33,636 bases of DNA from Sphingomonas yabuuchiae. GTDB taxonomy: Bacteria > Pseudomonadota > Alphaproteobacteria > Sphingomonadales > Sphingomonadaceae. Below the pieces are notes generated by a model. It was not told where the DNA came from. It ran no database searches and saw nothing but the letters and a program-made list of their open reading frames with translations. The DNA lies in assembly GCF_001477495.1 (NCBI RefSeq), contig NZ_LDTF01000068.1, positions 1 through 33,636 on the forward strand, written 5' to 3'. Both the position numbers and the translations under genes were made by a program. Positions 17,012-24,580 of this stretch are shown one piece after another. The stretch's first letter is position 1. Each line of letters opens with the position of its first letter.

Positions 17012-17608
17012 TCAGAAGGCCCGCTCGCCGAAGACGTTGCCGGTCGGGCTATAGCGGCAAACGAGGAAGTCGTCGCGCGCATTGCTCGCCATCGCACAAC
17101 CGACCGCCGTGGACCGCGCCCAGACGATTTGGGTATAATGCGCGACATCGCCGAATTGGCCCGTCCGGCTCGACTGCGGCACGGGAACGTTCACAAAGTC
17201 GCGCTTTTCGGCGACCCAATGCCCCATCATCTCGTCGTAACGATAGGCGCCGCGCGTGCCGGTCCACAGATTCTCGCCCTGCCGCGTCGGCCCCTGCGGC
17301 TGTTCGGCATGCTGAAACCGCCCCGTACGCGCCAGTTCCTGCGCATAGGCCAGCGCACTCGCCGCCAGCCCCTCGTCCCAAACCAGCGGGCGCAGACCGA
17401 CCTCGGCCCGCGCCGCCCGGTGCCCGTCGAGCATCGCCTGGCGCAGCAGTCCGGCCCCGCGCGGCGCGGGCGCGTCGGAGGTCCGCTGCTCGACGATCCG
17501 GGGCGGCGGCCGTTCCACCCCGCCGGTCTGCGAAGGGATCACCGGCCCACACCCCGCCAGCAGCAGCATGGCGGGGACGAACGATAAGAGATGGCGAAGC
17601 GTGCGCAT
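17012..17608 (-). CDS. CAP/SCP-domain lipoprotein
   Basis: 198 residues. The N-terminus MRTLRHLLSFVPAMLLLAGC is a lipoprotein signal with Cys20 in the lipobox. The CAP (cysteine-rich secretory/antigen 5/PR-1) domain covers about 55-198. It shows the tandem motifs GENLWTGT, GHWVAEKRDF and HYTQIVWARSTAVGCAMA, with the His and Glu residues of the CAP cavity. Bacterial CAP proteins are envelope or secreted proteins of largely unknown activity. The start is uncertain: ATG 17608 fits the signal peptide, but the only good ribosome site (GGAGGA) favours ATG 17629, which would overlap the hemW start on the other strand. It is divergent from hemW. Confidence 0.85.
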   Translation of the reverse strand: MRTLRHLLSFVPAMLLLAGCGPVIPSQTGGVERPPPRIVEQRTSDAPAPRGAGLLRQAMLDGHRAARAEVGLRPLVWDEGLAASALAYAQELARTGRFQHAEQPQGPTRQGENLWTGTRGAYRYDEMMGHWVAEKRDFVNVPVPQSSRTGQFGDVAHYTQIVWARSTAVGCAMASNARDDFLVCRYSPTGNVFGERAF

Positions 17609-17630
17609 CGCCGCCATATCGGCGCCCATC

Positions 17631-18794
17631 ATGTCCTCCGCAATATCGTTCACGCCCAGCCCGCTCGCGCTCTACGTCCACTGGCCCTTCTGCGTGTCCA
17701 AATGCCCCTATTGCGACTTCAACAGCCATGTCCGCGAGTCGGTGGACCAGGCAGCGTGGCAAAAGGCGCTCCTCGCCGACCTGGCCCATGAGGCGGCCAT
17801 GTTGCCGGGGCGGCGGCTGACATCGATCTTCTTCGGTGGCGGCACGCCCTCGCTGATGCCGCCTGCCACGGTGGCGGCGATCCTGAATGCGGCCGAGCGC
17901 CATTGGGGCTTTGCCGAGGGGATCGAGATCACGCTGGAGGCCAATCCTTCTTCGGTCGAGGCGGCGCGCTTCGCCGACCTCGCCGCCGCCGGGGTCAATC
18001 GCGCCTCGCTGGGCGTGCAGGCGCTGGATGACGAGGCGCTCCACTTCCTGGGCCGCGCACATGGCGTGGACGAGGCGCTGCGCGCGCTCCAAACTGCGCA
18101 AGAGCAGTTCGGCCGCGTCAGCTTCGACCTGATCTATGCCCGTCCCGGCCAGCCGCTGGAGGATTGGGAGGCTGAACTGACCCGCGCCATCGGCTATGGC
18201 ACCGAGCATCTGTCGCTCTATCAGCTGACCATCGAACCGGGCACGCGCTTCCATACCGAAGCGGCCGCCGGGCGGCTGGTCATCCCGGACGGCGATGCCG
18301 CCGCCGACCTGTTCGAGACGACACGCGCGATCACCGCGGCTGCGGGCCTCCCCGCCTATGAGACCTCCAACCATGCCCGGATCGGCGCGGAGAGCCGCCA
18401 TAACCTGACCTATTGGCGTTACGGCGATTATGCCGGAATCGGCCCCGGCGCGCATGGCCGCCGCGAAGGCGTCGCCACCGCACGCCGCAAGAAGCCGGAA
18501 AACTGGATGAGCGCCGTCGACCGCAACGGCCATGGCATCGAGCTGGAGGAAACCCTCCCCCCGACCACCCGCGCGACCGAGGCACTGGTCATGGGCCTGC
18601 GGCTGGCCGAGGGCGTCGACCTGTCCCGCGTCACCGCACTGGCCGAGGGGCGCGAGATGGTGAACCATGCCGCCATCGGATCCCTGGCCCAACAAGGGTT
18701 GGTCCGGCTTGACGGCGAACGGCTGATCGTCACCGAAGCGGGGGCGCTCCTGCTCGACGCGATCCTGCGGGAAGTCGTGCTGACGGACGACTGA
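17631..18794 (+). CDS. hemW: Heme chaperone HemW (radical SAM family)
   Basis: 387-residue protein related to HemN, long annotated as oxygen-independent coproporphyrinogen oxidase but known to bind and transfer heme. The radical SAM cluster motif is Cys21-x3-Cys25-x2-Cys28 (CVSKCPYC). The lead-in LALYVHWPF is characteristic, as are FFGGGTPSLM near 65-74, LEANP near 101 and SLGVQALDD near 125. The HemN C-terminal domain follows. It lacks the extra cysteine arrangement of true HemN. Start ATG 17631 leads directly into the conserved core; 17568 is an unlikely alternative. rph-rdgB-hemW is a frequent order in sphingomonads; here two minus-strand genes intervene. Confidence 0.95.
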   Translation: MSSAISFTPSPLALYVHWPFCVSKCPYCDFNSHVRESVDQAAWQKALLADLAHEAAMLPGRRLTSIFFGGGTPSLMPPATVAAILNAAERHWGFAEGIEITLEANPSSVEAARFADLAAAGVNRASLGVQALDDEALHFLGRAHGVDEALRALQTAQEQFGRVSFDLIYARPGQPLEDWEAELTRAIGYGTEHLSLYQLTIEPGTRFHTEAAAGRLVIPDGDAAADLFETTRAITAAAGLPAYETSNHARIGAESRHNLTYWRYGDYAGIGPGAHGRREGVATARRKKPENWMSAVDRNGHGIELEETLPPTTRATEALVMGLRLAEGVDLSRVTALAEGREMVNHAAIGSLAQQGLVRLDGERLIVTEAGALLLDAILREVVLTDD

Positions 18795-18800
18795 TTCGCC

Positions 18801-19118
18801 TCAGCAGACCGACTGGCGCACCCATTCCAGGTAGCGCGGCGACGCGTCGGTGATCGGCAGCGCGACGATCTCCGGCACGTCATAGCTGTGCAGCGACTCG
18901 ATCGTCTCGCACAGTTGGGCGAAGCGGCTGCGCATCGTCTTGATGTGCAACATCGCCTCCGTCTCATGCTGGACCGCGCCGTCCCAGCGATACCAGCTTT
19001 CGATCGGCGTCATCTGGACGCACGCCGCCAGCCGCCGTTCGACCAGCGCCCGCGCGATCCCCGACGCTTCGTCGCGGCCGCCGACCGCGCACAGGACGAC
19101 GATGGCGGTGTCGGTCAC
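18801..19118 (-). CDS. cutA: Divalent-cation tolerance protein CutA
   Basis: 105-residue trimeric ferredoxin-like-fold protein, implicated in copper and divalent-metal tolerance, though its exact role is unsettled. Family signatures are present: RALVERRLAACVQMTPIESWYRWDG (about 23-47), TEAMLHIKT, and the C-terminal HSYDVPEIVALPI followed by YLEWV. The start is GTG at 19118, overlapping the stop of the upstream LpoA-like gene by 4 bases (GTGA), so the two are translationally coupled. It ends 6 bases from the end of the convergent hemW with no room for a separate terminator. Confidence 0.95.
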   Translation of the reverse strand: MTDTAIVVLCAVGGRDEASGIARALVERRLAACVQMTPIESWYRWDGAVQHETEAMLHIKTMRSRFAQLCETIESLHSYDVPEIVALPITDASPRYLEWVRQSVC

Positions 19119-20350
19119 CCCCCGAACCCGGTCGGTGCGGGGCTGACGGTCACGGCGGTGCCGTCGCGCAGTTCCTGCACCTCCAGCGCGCGTTCGGCCA
19201 CGCCGTCGCGGCCGAAGCGGAACGCGCCGTCGATCCCGGCAAAGCCGTCCGATGCGCGCAGCCGCGTCTCGGGGAAGGGTGCATTCATCTTCCAGTCCCG
19301 CGCGATCCGCACGGTCAGCAGGACCGCATCATAGCCCAGGCTCGACAGGCGATAGGGCGCGGCGCGGAAGCGGGCGCGATACTTGGTCGCATATTGGCGG
19401 TAGAGCGTGTTGGAAACGCTGGCGAACCACGCGCCGTTCAACCCGGCCCGCGAGGCGATGCCTGATTCGGAATTCCACAATTCGGTGCCCAGCAACCGCG
19501 TGCTCGCGCCCGAACCCCGCTTGAGGATCGGTGCCGCCCCCGCCGCCGTCGCGCCGCCATCGGCGATCAGCACGGCGTCGTACGGGGCCTTTGCGTTCAG
19601 CCGCTGGGCCGCCGCACCGATGCCGCCCGCGACCCGACCATAGGGCTGGAGCGAGACGACCTGCCCCCCTGCCCCTTCGACCGCGCGCAGAAAGGCGGTG
19701 GAGGCCCGCTCCCCATAAAGGCCGTTGGGGACCAGCCCCGCAAAGGTCGTCACGCCGCGCCCGCGCGCATAGGTCACGACCCGGTCGATCGACTGGGCGG
19801 GCGTATAGCCCATCAGATATGTGCCGTTCCCGGCCACGCCCACGTCGTTGGAGAAGCTGATGACCGGCACCCGCGCGGCACGCGCCACGGGCCCGACGGC
19901 GCGGACATCCTCGGACAAGAGCGGCCCGAGGATCAGCTGCGCGCCCTCGGCGATCGCCTTCTGCGCCGCCGCGGCGGCACCGTTCGTGGTATCGTAATTG
20001 GTGATGCGGATCGTATCGGCCTGCGCATCGAGCAGCGCCATCATCGTCGCATTGGCGATCGACTGGCCGACCCCGGCATTGCTGCCCGACAGCGGCACCA
20101 GCAGCGCGATGCGATGGCGCGCGGTGTCACGCGGCAGTCCGGCCTCCGGTTCCGTCGAGGGGCGCGGAGTGGTCGGCACCGGCCGCGTCTCGGGCTGGTC
20201 GACGGGCCCGCGCGGCACGATCGTCTGACAGGCGGCCAGCGCCAGTGTCGTCGCCAGCGCGACGGCGCGGCCGATCCGCCCCGCGCCATAGGAATGGAAG
20301 CGGCCCCGAATGACGGCCCCCGGTTGTACGAACAGCCCTGCCTCTGTCAT
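19115..20350 (-). CDS. LpoA-like penicillin-binding-protein activator lipoprotein
   Basis: 411 residues. A signal segment (about 25-41) ends in the lipobox LAAC, followed by a Pro/Thr-rich linker (about 45-75). A periplasmic-binding-protein type I fold then starts HRIALLVPLSGSNAGVGQSIANA and continues through LILGPLLSEDVRAVGPVAR and PVISFSND. This is the C-terminal domain architecture of LpoA, which activates the peptidoglycan synthase PBP1A; alphaproteobacterial versions lack the N-terminal TPR part. Its location next to rsmI-yraN matches the conserved lpoA-rsmI-yraN neighbourhood, which supports the call. The start codon at 20350 overlaps the rsmI start on the other strand. It could instead be an amino-acid ABC-type binding lipoprotein, but context argues against that. 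Confidence 0.85.
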   Translation of the reverse strand: MTEAGLFVQPGAVIRGRFHSYGAGRIGRAVALATTLALAACQTIVPRGPVDQPETRPVPTTPRPSTEPEAGLPRDTARHRIALLVPLSGSNAGVGQSIANATMMALLDAQADTIRITNYDTTNGAAAAAQKAIAEGAQLILGPLLSEDVRAVGPVARAARVPVISFSNDVGVAGNGTYLMGYTPAQSIDRVVTYARGRGVTTFAGLVPNGLYGERASTAFLRAVEGAGGQVVSLQPYGRVAGGIGAAAQRLNAKAPYDAVLIADGGATAAGAAPILKRGSGASTRLLGTELWNSESGIASRAGLNGAWFASVSNTLYRQYATKYRARFRAAPYRLSSLGYDAVLLTVRIARDWKMNAPFPETRLRASDGFAGIDGAFRFGRDGVAERALEVQELRDGTAVTVSPAPTGFGG

Positions 20351-21218
20351 GACGATCCCCGTGACCCAATCCGAAAACACTCTCGAACCCGGCCTGTACA
20401 TCGTCGCGACCCCCATCGGCAATCTCGGCGATCTGTCCCCGCGTGCGGCCAACATTTTGACAAACGCCGATATCATCGCGGTCGAGGACAGTCGCGTGAC
20501 GGCCGGTCTGCTCCGCCATATCGGGGTGAAGCGGCCCATGCAGCCCTATCACGATCACAATGCCGAGCATGTCCGCCCCGGCCTGATCGCGCGCATGGCG
20601 ACCCAGGCGGTGGCGTTGGTGTCCGACGCCGGGACACCCTTGATCTCGGACCCCGGCTACAAGCTGGTGCGCGACGCGCGCGCGGCGGGCCATGCGGTGG
20701 TGACGATCCCCGGCCCCTGCGCCGCGATCGCCGCGCTGACGCTGGCCGGGCTGCCGACCGACCGTTTCCTGTTCGCGGGCTTCCTGCCGCCCAAGGAAAA
20801 GGCGCGCGCCGACGCCATTGCCGAGATCGCTGGCATCCGCGCGACGTTGGTCCTCTACGAATCGGGGCCGCGCCTGGCGGCGACGTTGACCGCGCTGGCA
20901 AACGGACTGGGCGACCGCGAGGCGGCGGTGACGCGCGAGATCACCAAGAAGTTCGAGGAGGCGGTGACGGGCACCCTCTCCACCCTGGCCACGCGCTATG
21001 CCGAGGGCGGACCGAAGGGCGAGATCGCGATCGTCGTCGCGCCCCCCGGCGAAGCGCCGCCCGCCACCGAACAGGATGCCAACGCCGCGCTGGCCGAGGC
21101 GCTCACCCGCCTGCCCGTCGGTCGTGCGGCCAGCGAGGTCGCCAAGGCGCTGGGGCTCGACCGCAAGGCGCTATATGCCCGCGCGCTGGCGATGAAAGAC
21201 GGAGGTCCAAGCGACTAG
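20349..21218 (+). CDS. rsmI: 16S rRNA 2'-O-ribose C1402 methyltransferase
   Basis: 289-residue SAM-dependent methyltransferase (tetrapyrrole-methylase fold) that modifies C1402 in the decoding centre. Signatures: GLYIVATPIGNLGDLSPRA near the start, ADIIAVEDSRVTAGLL, VALVSDAGTPLISDPGYKLV (about 85-105), and TIPGPCAAIAALTLAGLP. The C-terminal helix-turn-helix-like tail contains PVGRAASEVAKALGLDRKALY. The ATG at 20349 is chosen; a GTG at 20361 is an alternative that would separate it from the divergent LpoA-like gene. No strong ribosome site is visible for the ATG. It heads the rsmI-STAS-like-yraN-gshB series on the plus strand. Confidence 0.96.
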   Translation: MTIPVTQSENTLEPGLYIVATPIGNLGDLSPRAANILTNADIIAVEDSRVTAGLLRHIGVKRPMQPYHDHNAEHVRPGLIARMATQAVALVSDAGTPLISDPGYKLVRDARAAGHAVVTIPGPCAAIAALTLAGLPTDRFLFAGFLPPKEKARADAIAEIAGIRATLVLYESGPRLAATLTALANGLGDREAAVTREITKKFEEAVTGTLSTLATRYAEGGPKGEIAIVVAPPGEAPPATEQDANAALAEALTRLPVGRAASEVAKALGLDRKALYARALAMKDGGPSD

Positions 21219-21276
21219 CAGCCCGTATTAGCGATTCCGCAAGGATCGACGGCGCAGGGAGGACATGGGGACCGCC

Positions 21277-21633
21277 ATGTACGCCTTTCAGTTTCGCCAC
21301 GACATCAACCTGCTGGACATCCAATGGACCGGGCATTTCACACCCGAGGTCGCAAACCGCTATGCCGAGGAACTGGTCGAGGCGTTCCGGCGCAGCGGCT
21401 TCCGCCCCGGCTATCGCCTGCGCATCGACATGTCGGCGATCAACGTCCAGCCGAAGGAAGCGGTCATGACCATCCACGAAGCGCTCGGCGACTTTCCCCG
21501 CGCCAGCCGGATCGCGATGATCAACGGCAGCGCGATCGGGCGGCAACAGATCAGACGGCTCATGACGCAGCCCTATTTACGCGTCTTCGATCCCGCCGAG
21601 GACAGCCTGGCCTGGCTGACCGCGCCGGAGTAA
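21277..21633 (+). CDS. Small STAS/SpoIIAA-like hypothetical protein
   Basis: 118 residues, soluble, without cysteines. The alternation of strands and helices resembles the STAS/SpoIIAA-like fold used in anti-anti-sigma and lipid- or nucleotide-sensing proteins: a YAFQFRHDINLLDIQWTGHF start, a helix VANRYAEELVEAFRRSG, a strand YRLRIDMSAI, a helix AVMTIHEALGDF, and a strand SRIAMINGS. No conserved phosphorylatable serine can be assigned with confidence. ATG 21277 has GGGGA 5 bases upstream. An in-frame ATG at 21265 sits too close to GGGAGGA to use it efficiently but cannot be excluded. It lies between rsmI and yraN, which are often adjacent elsewhere. Confidence 0.65.
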   Translation: MYAFQFRHDINLLDIQWTGHFTPEVANRYAEELVEAFRRSGFRPGYRLRIDMSAINVQPKEAVMTIHEALGDFPRASRIAMINGSAIGRQQIRRLMTQPYLRVFDPAEDSLAWLTAPE

Positions 21634-21672
21634 CCGCTCGCCCGCGCCGCCATCCTTGGATAGCATGGCGCC

Positions 21673-22050
21673 ATGTCGCTACCCTCCGCCCGCCCCCGCC
21701 GCGATCGCCGTGCCGCCGAAGAAGCGGGGCGCCGCGGCGAACGCCTCGCCGCCTGGTGGCTGCGGCTGAAGGGCTGGACGATTCTCGATCGCCGCGTCCG
21801 CACGCCTGCGGGCGAGGTCGATCTGGTCGCGCGGCGCGGGTCGCTGGTCGCCTTTGTCGAAGTGAAGACGCGCAAGACCGCCGCCGAACTGGATTTCGCG
21901 ATCGACGCGCGGCGGCTGGCGCGGGTGGCCGCCGCCGCCGAGGTGCTGATGGCGACCTATGCCGCGTCGGGCGATGACATCCGTGTCGACGTTATCCTGC
22001 TCGCGCCGGGCTCGCGACCGCGCCATATCGAAAACGCATGGTGTGGGTGA
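21673..22050 (+). CDS. yraN: YraN family (UPF0102) nuclease-fold protein
   Basis: 125 residues with the Holliday-junction-resolvase-like fold of UPF0102. The family core is clear: EEAGRRGERLAAWWLRLKGWTILDRRVRT, GEVDLVARRGSLVAFVEVKTRK (Glu, Asp and the ExK of the nuclease-like active site), then AIDARRLARVAAAAEVLM and RVDVILL. The biochemical role is not established. Conservation beside lpoA and rsmI is a long-recognised neighbourhood in proteobacteria and is kept here apart from the inserted STAS-like gene. It ends 57 bases before gshB, probably in one transcript. Confidence 0.92.
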   Translation: MSLPSARPRRDRRAAEEAGRRGERLAAWWLRLKGWTILDRRVRTPAGEVDLVARRGSLVAFVEVKTRKTAAELDFAIDARRLARVAAAAEVLMATYAASGDDIRVDVILLAPGSRPRHIENAWCG

Positions 22051-22107
22051 CAGGCGCGCGGGCAGCGATTACCTCCCGTCCGCAACACCCCAAGGAAGGA
22101 AGCCCCC

Positions 22108-23076
22108 ATGTCCAAGCCGCTGACCGTCGCCGTCCAGATGGACCCGATGGACCAGATCAACATCGCGGGGGACTCCAGCTTCGCGCTGATGCTGTCGGCG
22201 CAGGCACGCGGGCACAAGCTGTTCCATTATGACGCGGGCGACCTCAACTGGTCGGACGGGCATCTCTGGACGAGCGCGCATCCCGTCACCGTCCAGCGCG
22301 TCGCGGGCGACCATTACCGCTTCGGCGAGCCGGTCAAACTCGATCTGGGCGACGAGGCCGATGTCGTACTGATGCGGCAGGATCCGCCCTTCGACCTGGG
22401 CTATATCACCGCCACCCATCTGCTGGAGCGGGTCGCCGAGAAGACGCTGGTCGTGAACAATCCGCGCAGCGTGCGCAACGCGCCGGAAAAGGTCTTCGTC
22501 CTCGACTATCCGCAATTCATGCCGCCGACGCTCGTCACCCGCTCGCTGGACGAGGCGCGCGCCTTCTTGGCGCAGCATGGCGAGATCGTCATCAAGCCGC
22601 TGCACGGCAATGGCGGCAAGGCGATCTTCAAGGTTGGGCGCGACGGCGCGAACCTGTCCGCGCTGATAGAGGTGTTCAATACCGCCTATCGCGAGCCGCA
22701 TATGGTGCAGGCCTTCCTTCCGGCCGTCGCGAAAGGCGACAAGCGCATCGTCCTGATCGACGGTGAGGTCGCGGGCGCGATCAACCGCCTGCCGGGCGAG
22801 GGAGAGATCCGATCCAACCTGGCGGTCGGCGGTTCGGCCGAGAAGACCGAGTTGACGGAGCGCGAGCGCGAAATCTGCGCGGTGCTCGGGCCGGAGTTGA
22901 AGCGGCGCGGGCTGTTGTTCGTCGGCATCGACGTGATCGGCGGCGAGTGGCTGACCGAGATCAACGTCACCTCGCCGACGGGCATCGTCGCGATCGAAAA
23001 ATTCGACGGGACGGATGTCGCCGGGATGATCTGGGACGCGATCGAAGCGAAGGTCGCGGGCAAAAATCGACCGTAA
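22108..23076 (+). CDS. gshB: Glutathione synthase
   Basis: 322-residue ATP-grasp enzyme joining gamma-glutamylcysteine and glycine. Signatures: the VAVQMDPMDQINIAGDSSF opening, DVVLMRQDPPFDLGYITATHLLE (about 87-110), NNPRSVRNAPEKVF, and the ATP-grasp loop IKPLHGNGGKAIFKV (about 168-182). INRLPGEGEIRSNLAVGG and the C-terminal EINVTSPTGIVAIE complete the pattern. Length matches E. coli GshB. AGGAAGG lies about 7 bases before the ATG. The TAA stop merges with the first bases of repeat copy B, so the element abuts the coding end exactly. Confidence 0.97.
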   Translation: MSKPLTVAVQMDPMDQINIAGDSSFALMLSAQARGHKLFHYDAGDLNWSDGHLWTSAHPVTVQRVAGDHYRFGEPVKLDLGDEADVVLMRQDPPFDLGYITATHLLERVAEKTLVVNNPRSVRNAPEKVFVLDYPQFMPPTLVTRSLDEARAFLAQHGEIVIKPLHGNGGKAIFKVGRDGANLSALIEVFNTAYREPHMVQAFLPAVAKGDKRIVLIDGEVAGAINRLPGEGEIRSNLAVGGSAEKTELTEREREICAVLGPELKRRGLLFVGIDVIGGEWLTEINVTSPTGIVAIEKFDGTDVAGMIWDAIEAKVAGKNRP

Positions 23077-23205
23077 TCCTCCCCGGCACGGGGAGGGGGA
23101 CCGCCGCAAAGCGGTGGTGGAGGGGGCGCGCCTCATAAGGCAACCTTTGAGGAAGGCCCCCTCCGTCAGGCCTGCGGCCTGCCACCTCCCCGTGCCGGGG
23201 AGGAT
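23076..23205. repeat. Palindromic intergenic element, copy B (130 bp), opposite orientation
   Basis: The same terminal ATCCTCCCCGGCACGGGGAG and its reverse complement as copies A and C, but the two internal half-units are swapped: the CCGCAAAGCGG hairpin is on the left and GGCCTGCGGCC on the right. The element is therefore inverted relative to A and C. Its first base is the last base of the gshB stop. Confidence 0.8.
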
Positions 23206-23270
23206 TGCCCCTGACGGAACCCATCCCCCTTCCCATGCTTTGTTCGCCCTGAGCAACGAAGGGCATGAGC

Positions 23271-23480
23271 ATGGGTGCAACGACCATCGGCGCCATGGTG
23301 GGCGCCGCCATCGACGGCATGTCGGGTGACGACGGCGTCGCGGACGGCGCGATCATCGGCGCGGTGACCGCCAACGTCCTGAAGGTCGTGCTGCCGCTGG
23401 CCATCACCTATGCGGTGGGTTGGGCGGTGCTGCGCGGCGCGGGCGAGATCAAGGACCGGGTTTTCGGAGAAGCAGCATGA
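23271..23480 (+). CDS. Tiny Gly/Ala-rich membrane protein
   Basis: 69 residues. Gly- and Ala-rich start (GATTIGAMVGAAIDGM) and an acidic turn (SGDDGVADG), then one strong hydrophobic segment (about 28-54, IIGAVTANVLKVVLPLAITYAVGWAVL) and a charged tail. AAGGG is 7 bases before the ATG at 23271; an ATG two codons earlier is too close to it. The stop overlaps the next start by 4 bases. I do not recognise a family; the glycine pattern recalls glycine-zipper proteins. Both genes lie between gshB and gmk. Confidence 0.6.
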   Translation: MGATTIGAMVGAAIDGMSGDDGVADGAIIGAVTANVLKVVLPLAITYAVGWAVLRGAGEIKDRVFGEAA

Positions 23481-23686
23481 TCGGACGTATTATCGGCGCG
23501 CTCGTCGGGCGTGAAATCGGTCGCCGCGAAGGCAATGACGGGTTCAAGGGCGCGGCGCTCGGCGCGCTGGCGGTCGGCGGCATGCGCCGCCTGGGGCCGC
23601 TCGGTCTGCTGCTCGGCGGAGGCTATGCGGCCAAGAAGGCCTATGACCGGCGCAAGGCGGGCAAGGTCGCGGGCAACCGCTACTAA
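23477..23686 (+). CDS. Tiny basic glycine-rich membrane-associated protein
   Basis: 69 residues, very basic. MIGRIIGALVGREIGRREG resembles a glycine-zipper start (GxxxGxxxG spacing). A hydrophobic Gly/Leu segment (about 24-52, GAALGALAVGG then LGPLGLLLGGGYAA) follows, and the C-terminus KKAYDRRKAGKVAGNRY is positively charged. It begins inside the stop of the preceding gene (ATGA overlap), with GGAGAAG as ribosome site. The pair is probably made in fixed ratio. Family and function are unknown. Confidence 0.6.
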   Translation: MIGRIIGALVGREIGRREGNDGFKGAALGALAVGGMRRLGPLGLLLGGGYAAKKAYDRRKAGKVAGNRY

Positions 23687-23713
23687 GCCATCGCACAGAG
23701 CCAAAGCGATACC

Positions 23714-23744
23714 GCAGCGCGTCAAGCATCTCTTGACGCGCTGC
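23714..23744. promoter_or_regulatory. Perfect 13-bp inverted repeat upstream of gmk
   Basis: GCAGCGCGTCAAG and CTTGACGCGCTGC are exact reverse complements around the 5-base loop CATCT. It ends 23 bases before the gmk ATG. No T-run follows, so it is either an operator-like palindrome or a leader hairpin. Confidence 0.5.
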
Positions 23745-23767
23745 AACTGCGTGCGTCAAAGGCAGAC

Positions 23768-24427
23768 ATGCCCAACTCGCCCGCCACCCCCGACGATCCC
23801 CACAAGCTGAAGCGCCGCGGCATGTTGTTCGTGCTGTCCTCGCCATCCGGCGCGGGCAAGTCGACGATCGCGCGCAAGCTGCTCGCCGATGACGACGGCC
23901 TGCAGATGTCGGTGTCGGCGACGACGCGCGGCATCCGGCCGGGCGAAGAGGATGGTCGCGACTATCATTTCGTCGACCTCGAGGAATTTCGCCGCATGGT
24001 GGCGAATGACGAGTTCCTCGAATGGGCGCACGTCTTCGACAATCGCTACGGAACCCCGCGCGCACAGGTCGAGGCGATGCTGGCCGCCGGCAAGGACGTA
24101 CTGTTCGATATCGACTGGCAGGGCGCGCAACAGCTGTTCCAGATCGCGGGCGGCGACGTGGTACGCGTGTTCATCTTCCCCCCCTCGATGGAGGAACTGC
24201 GCCAGCGACTCGAGCGCCGCGCGACCGACTCGGTCGAGGTGATCGACGCCCGCATGGCTCGCGCGACCAACGAGGTCAGCCACTGGGACGGATATGACTA
24301 TGTCCTGGTCAATGACGATGTGGAGCAGTGTTTCCAGGGGGTGAAGACGATCCTCCAGGCCGAACGTCTGAAGCGCTCGCGCCAGACCGGGCTGATCGGG
24401 TTCATTCGGAAGCTGACGACGAAATAA
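23768..24427 (+). CDS. gmk: Guanylate kinase
   Basis: 219-residue enzyme phosphorylating GMP (and dGMP) to GDP with ATP. The P-loop SSPSGAGKST lies at about 24-33, and the GMP-binding segment SVSATTRGIRPGEEDGRDYHFV follows near 49-70. YGTPRAQVEAML, DIDWQGAQQL (about 116-125) and VFIFPPSMEELRQRLERR complete the family pattern. The N-terminal 16 residues precede the conserved GMLFVLSSPSG core. It is of normal length plus a short basic C-terminus. Transcribed alone or after the two tiny membrane-protein genes. Confidence 0.97.
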   Translation: MPNSPATPDDPHKLKRRGMLFVLSSPSGAGKSTIARKLLADDDGLQMSVSATTRGIRPGEEDGRDYHFVDLEEFRRMVANDEFLEWAHVFDNRYGTPRAQVEAMLAAGKDVLFDIDWQGAQQLFQIAGGDVVRVFIFPPSMEELRQRLERRATDSVEVIDARMARATNEVSHWDGYDYVLVNDDVEQCFQGVKTILQAERLKRSRQTGLIGFIRKLTTK

Positions 24428-24451
24428 GCGCGGGGCCGTTCGGGGCGTACA

Positions 24452-24554
24452 CTTCGACTTCGCTCAGTGCGAACGGGGTGCGGCGTGAGCGGCCACCGGT
24501 GCTGGGGATGCCGTCCGCATTCCCAACCCCCGTTCAGGCTGAGCGTCGTCGAAG
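24452..24554. repeat. Inverted repeat with TTCGAC/CGCTCAG arms after gmk
   Basis: The left arm CTTCGACTTCGCTCAGTGCG runs on into AACGGGG (24452-24478). The right arm (24528-24554) is its imperfect reverse complement, with mismatches at about five positions. About 49 bases separate them. It lies between the convergent gmk and ATP12 genes and resembles a dispersed palindromic element. Confidence 0.55.
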
Positions 24555-24580
24555 CCCACGCCCAGCCCCCGAAGTCTCAC

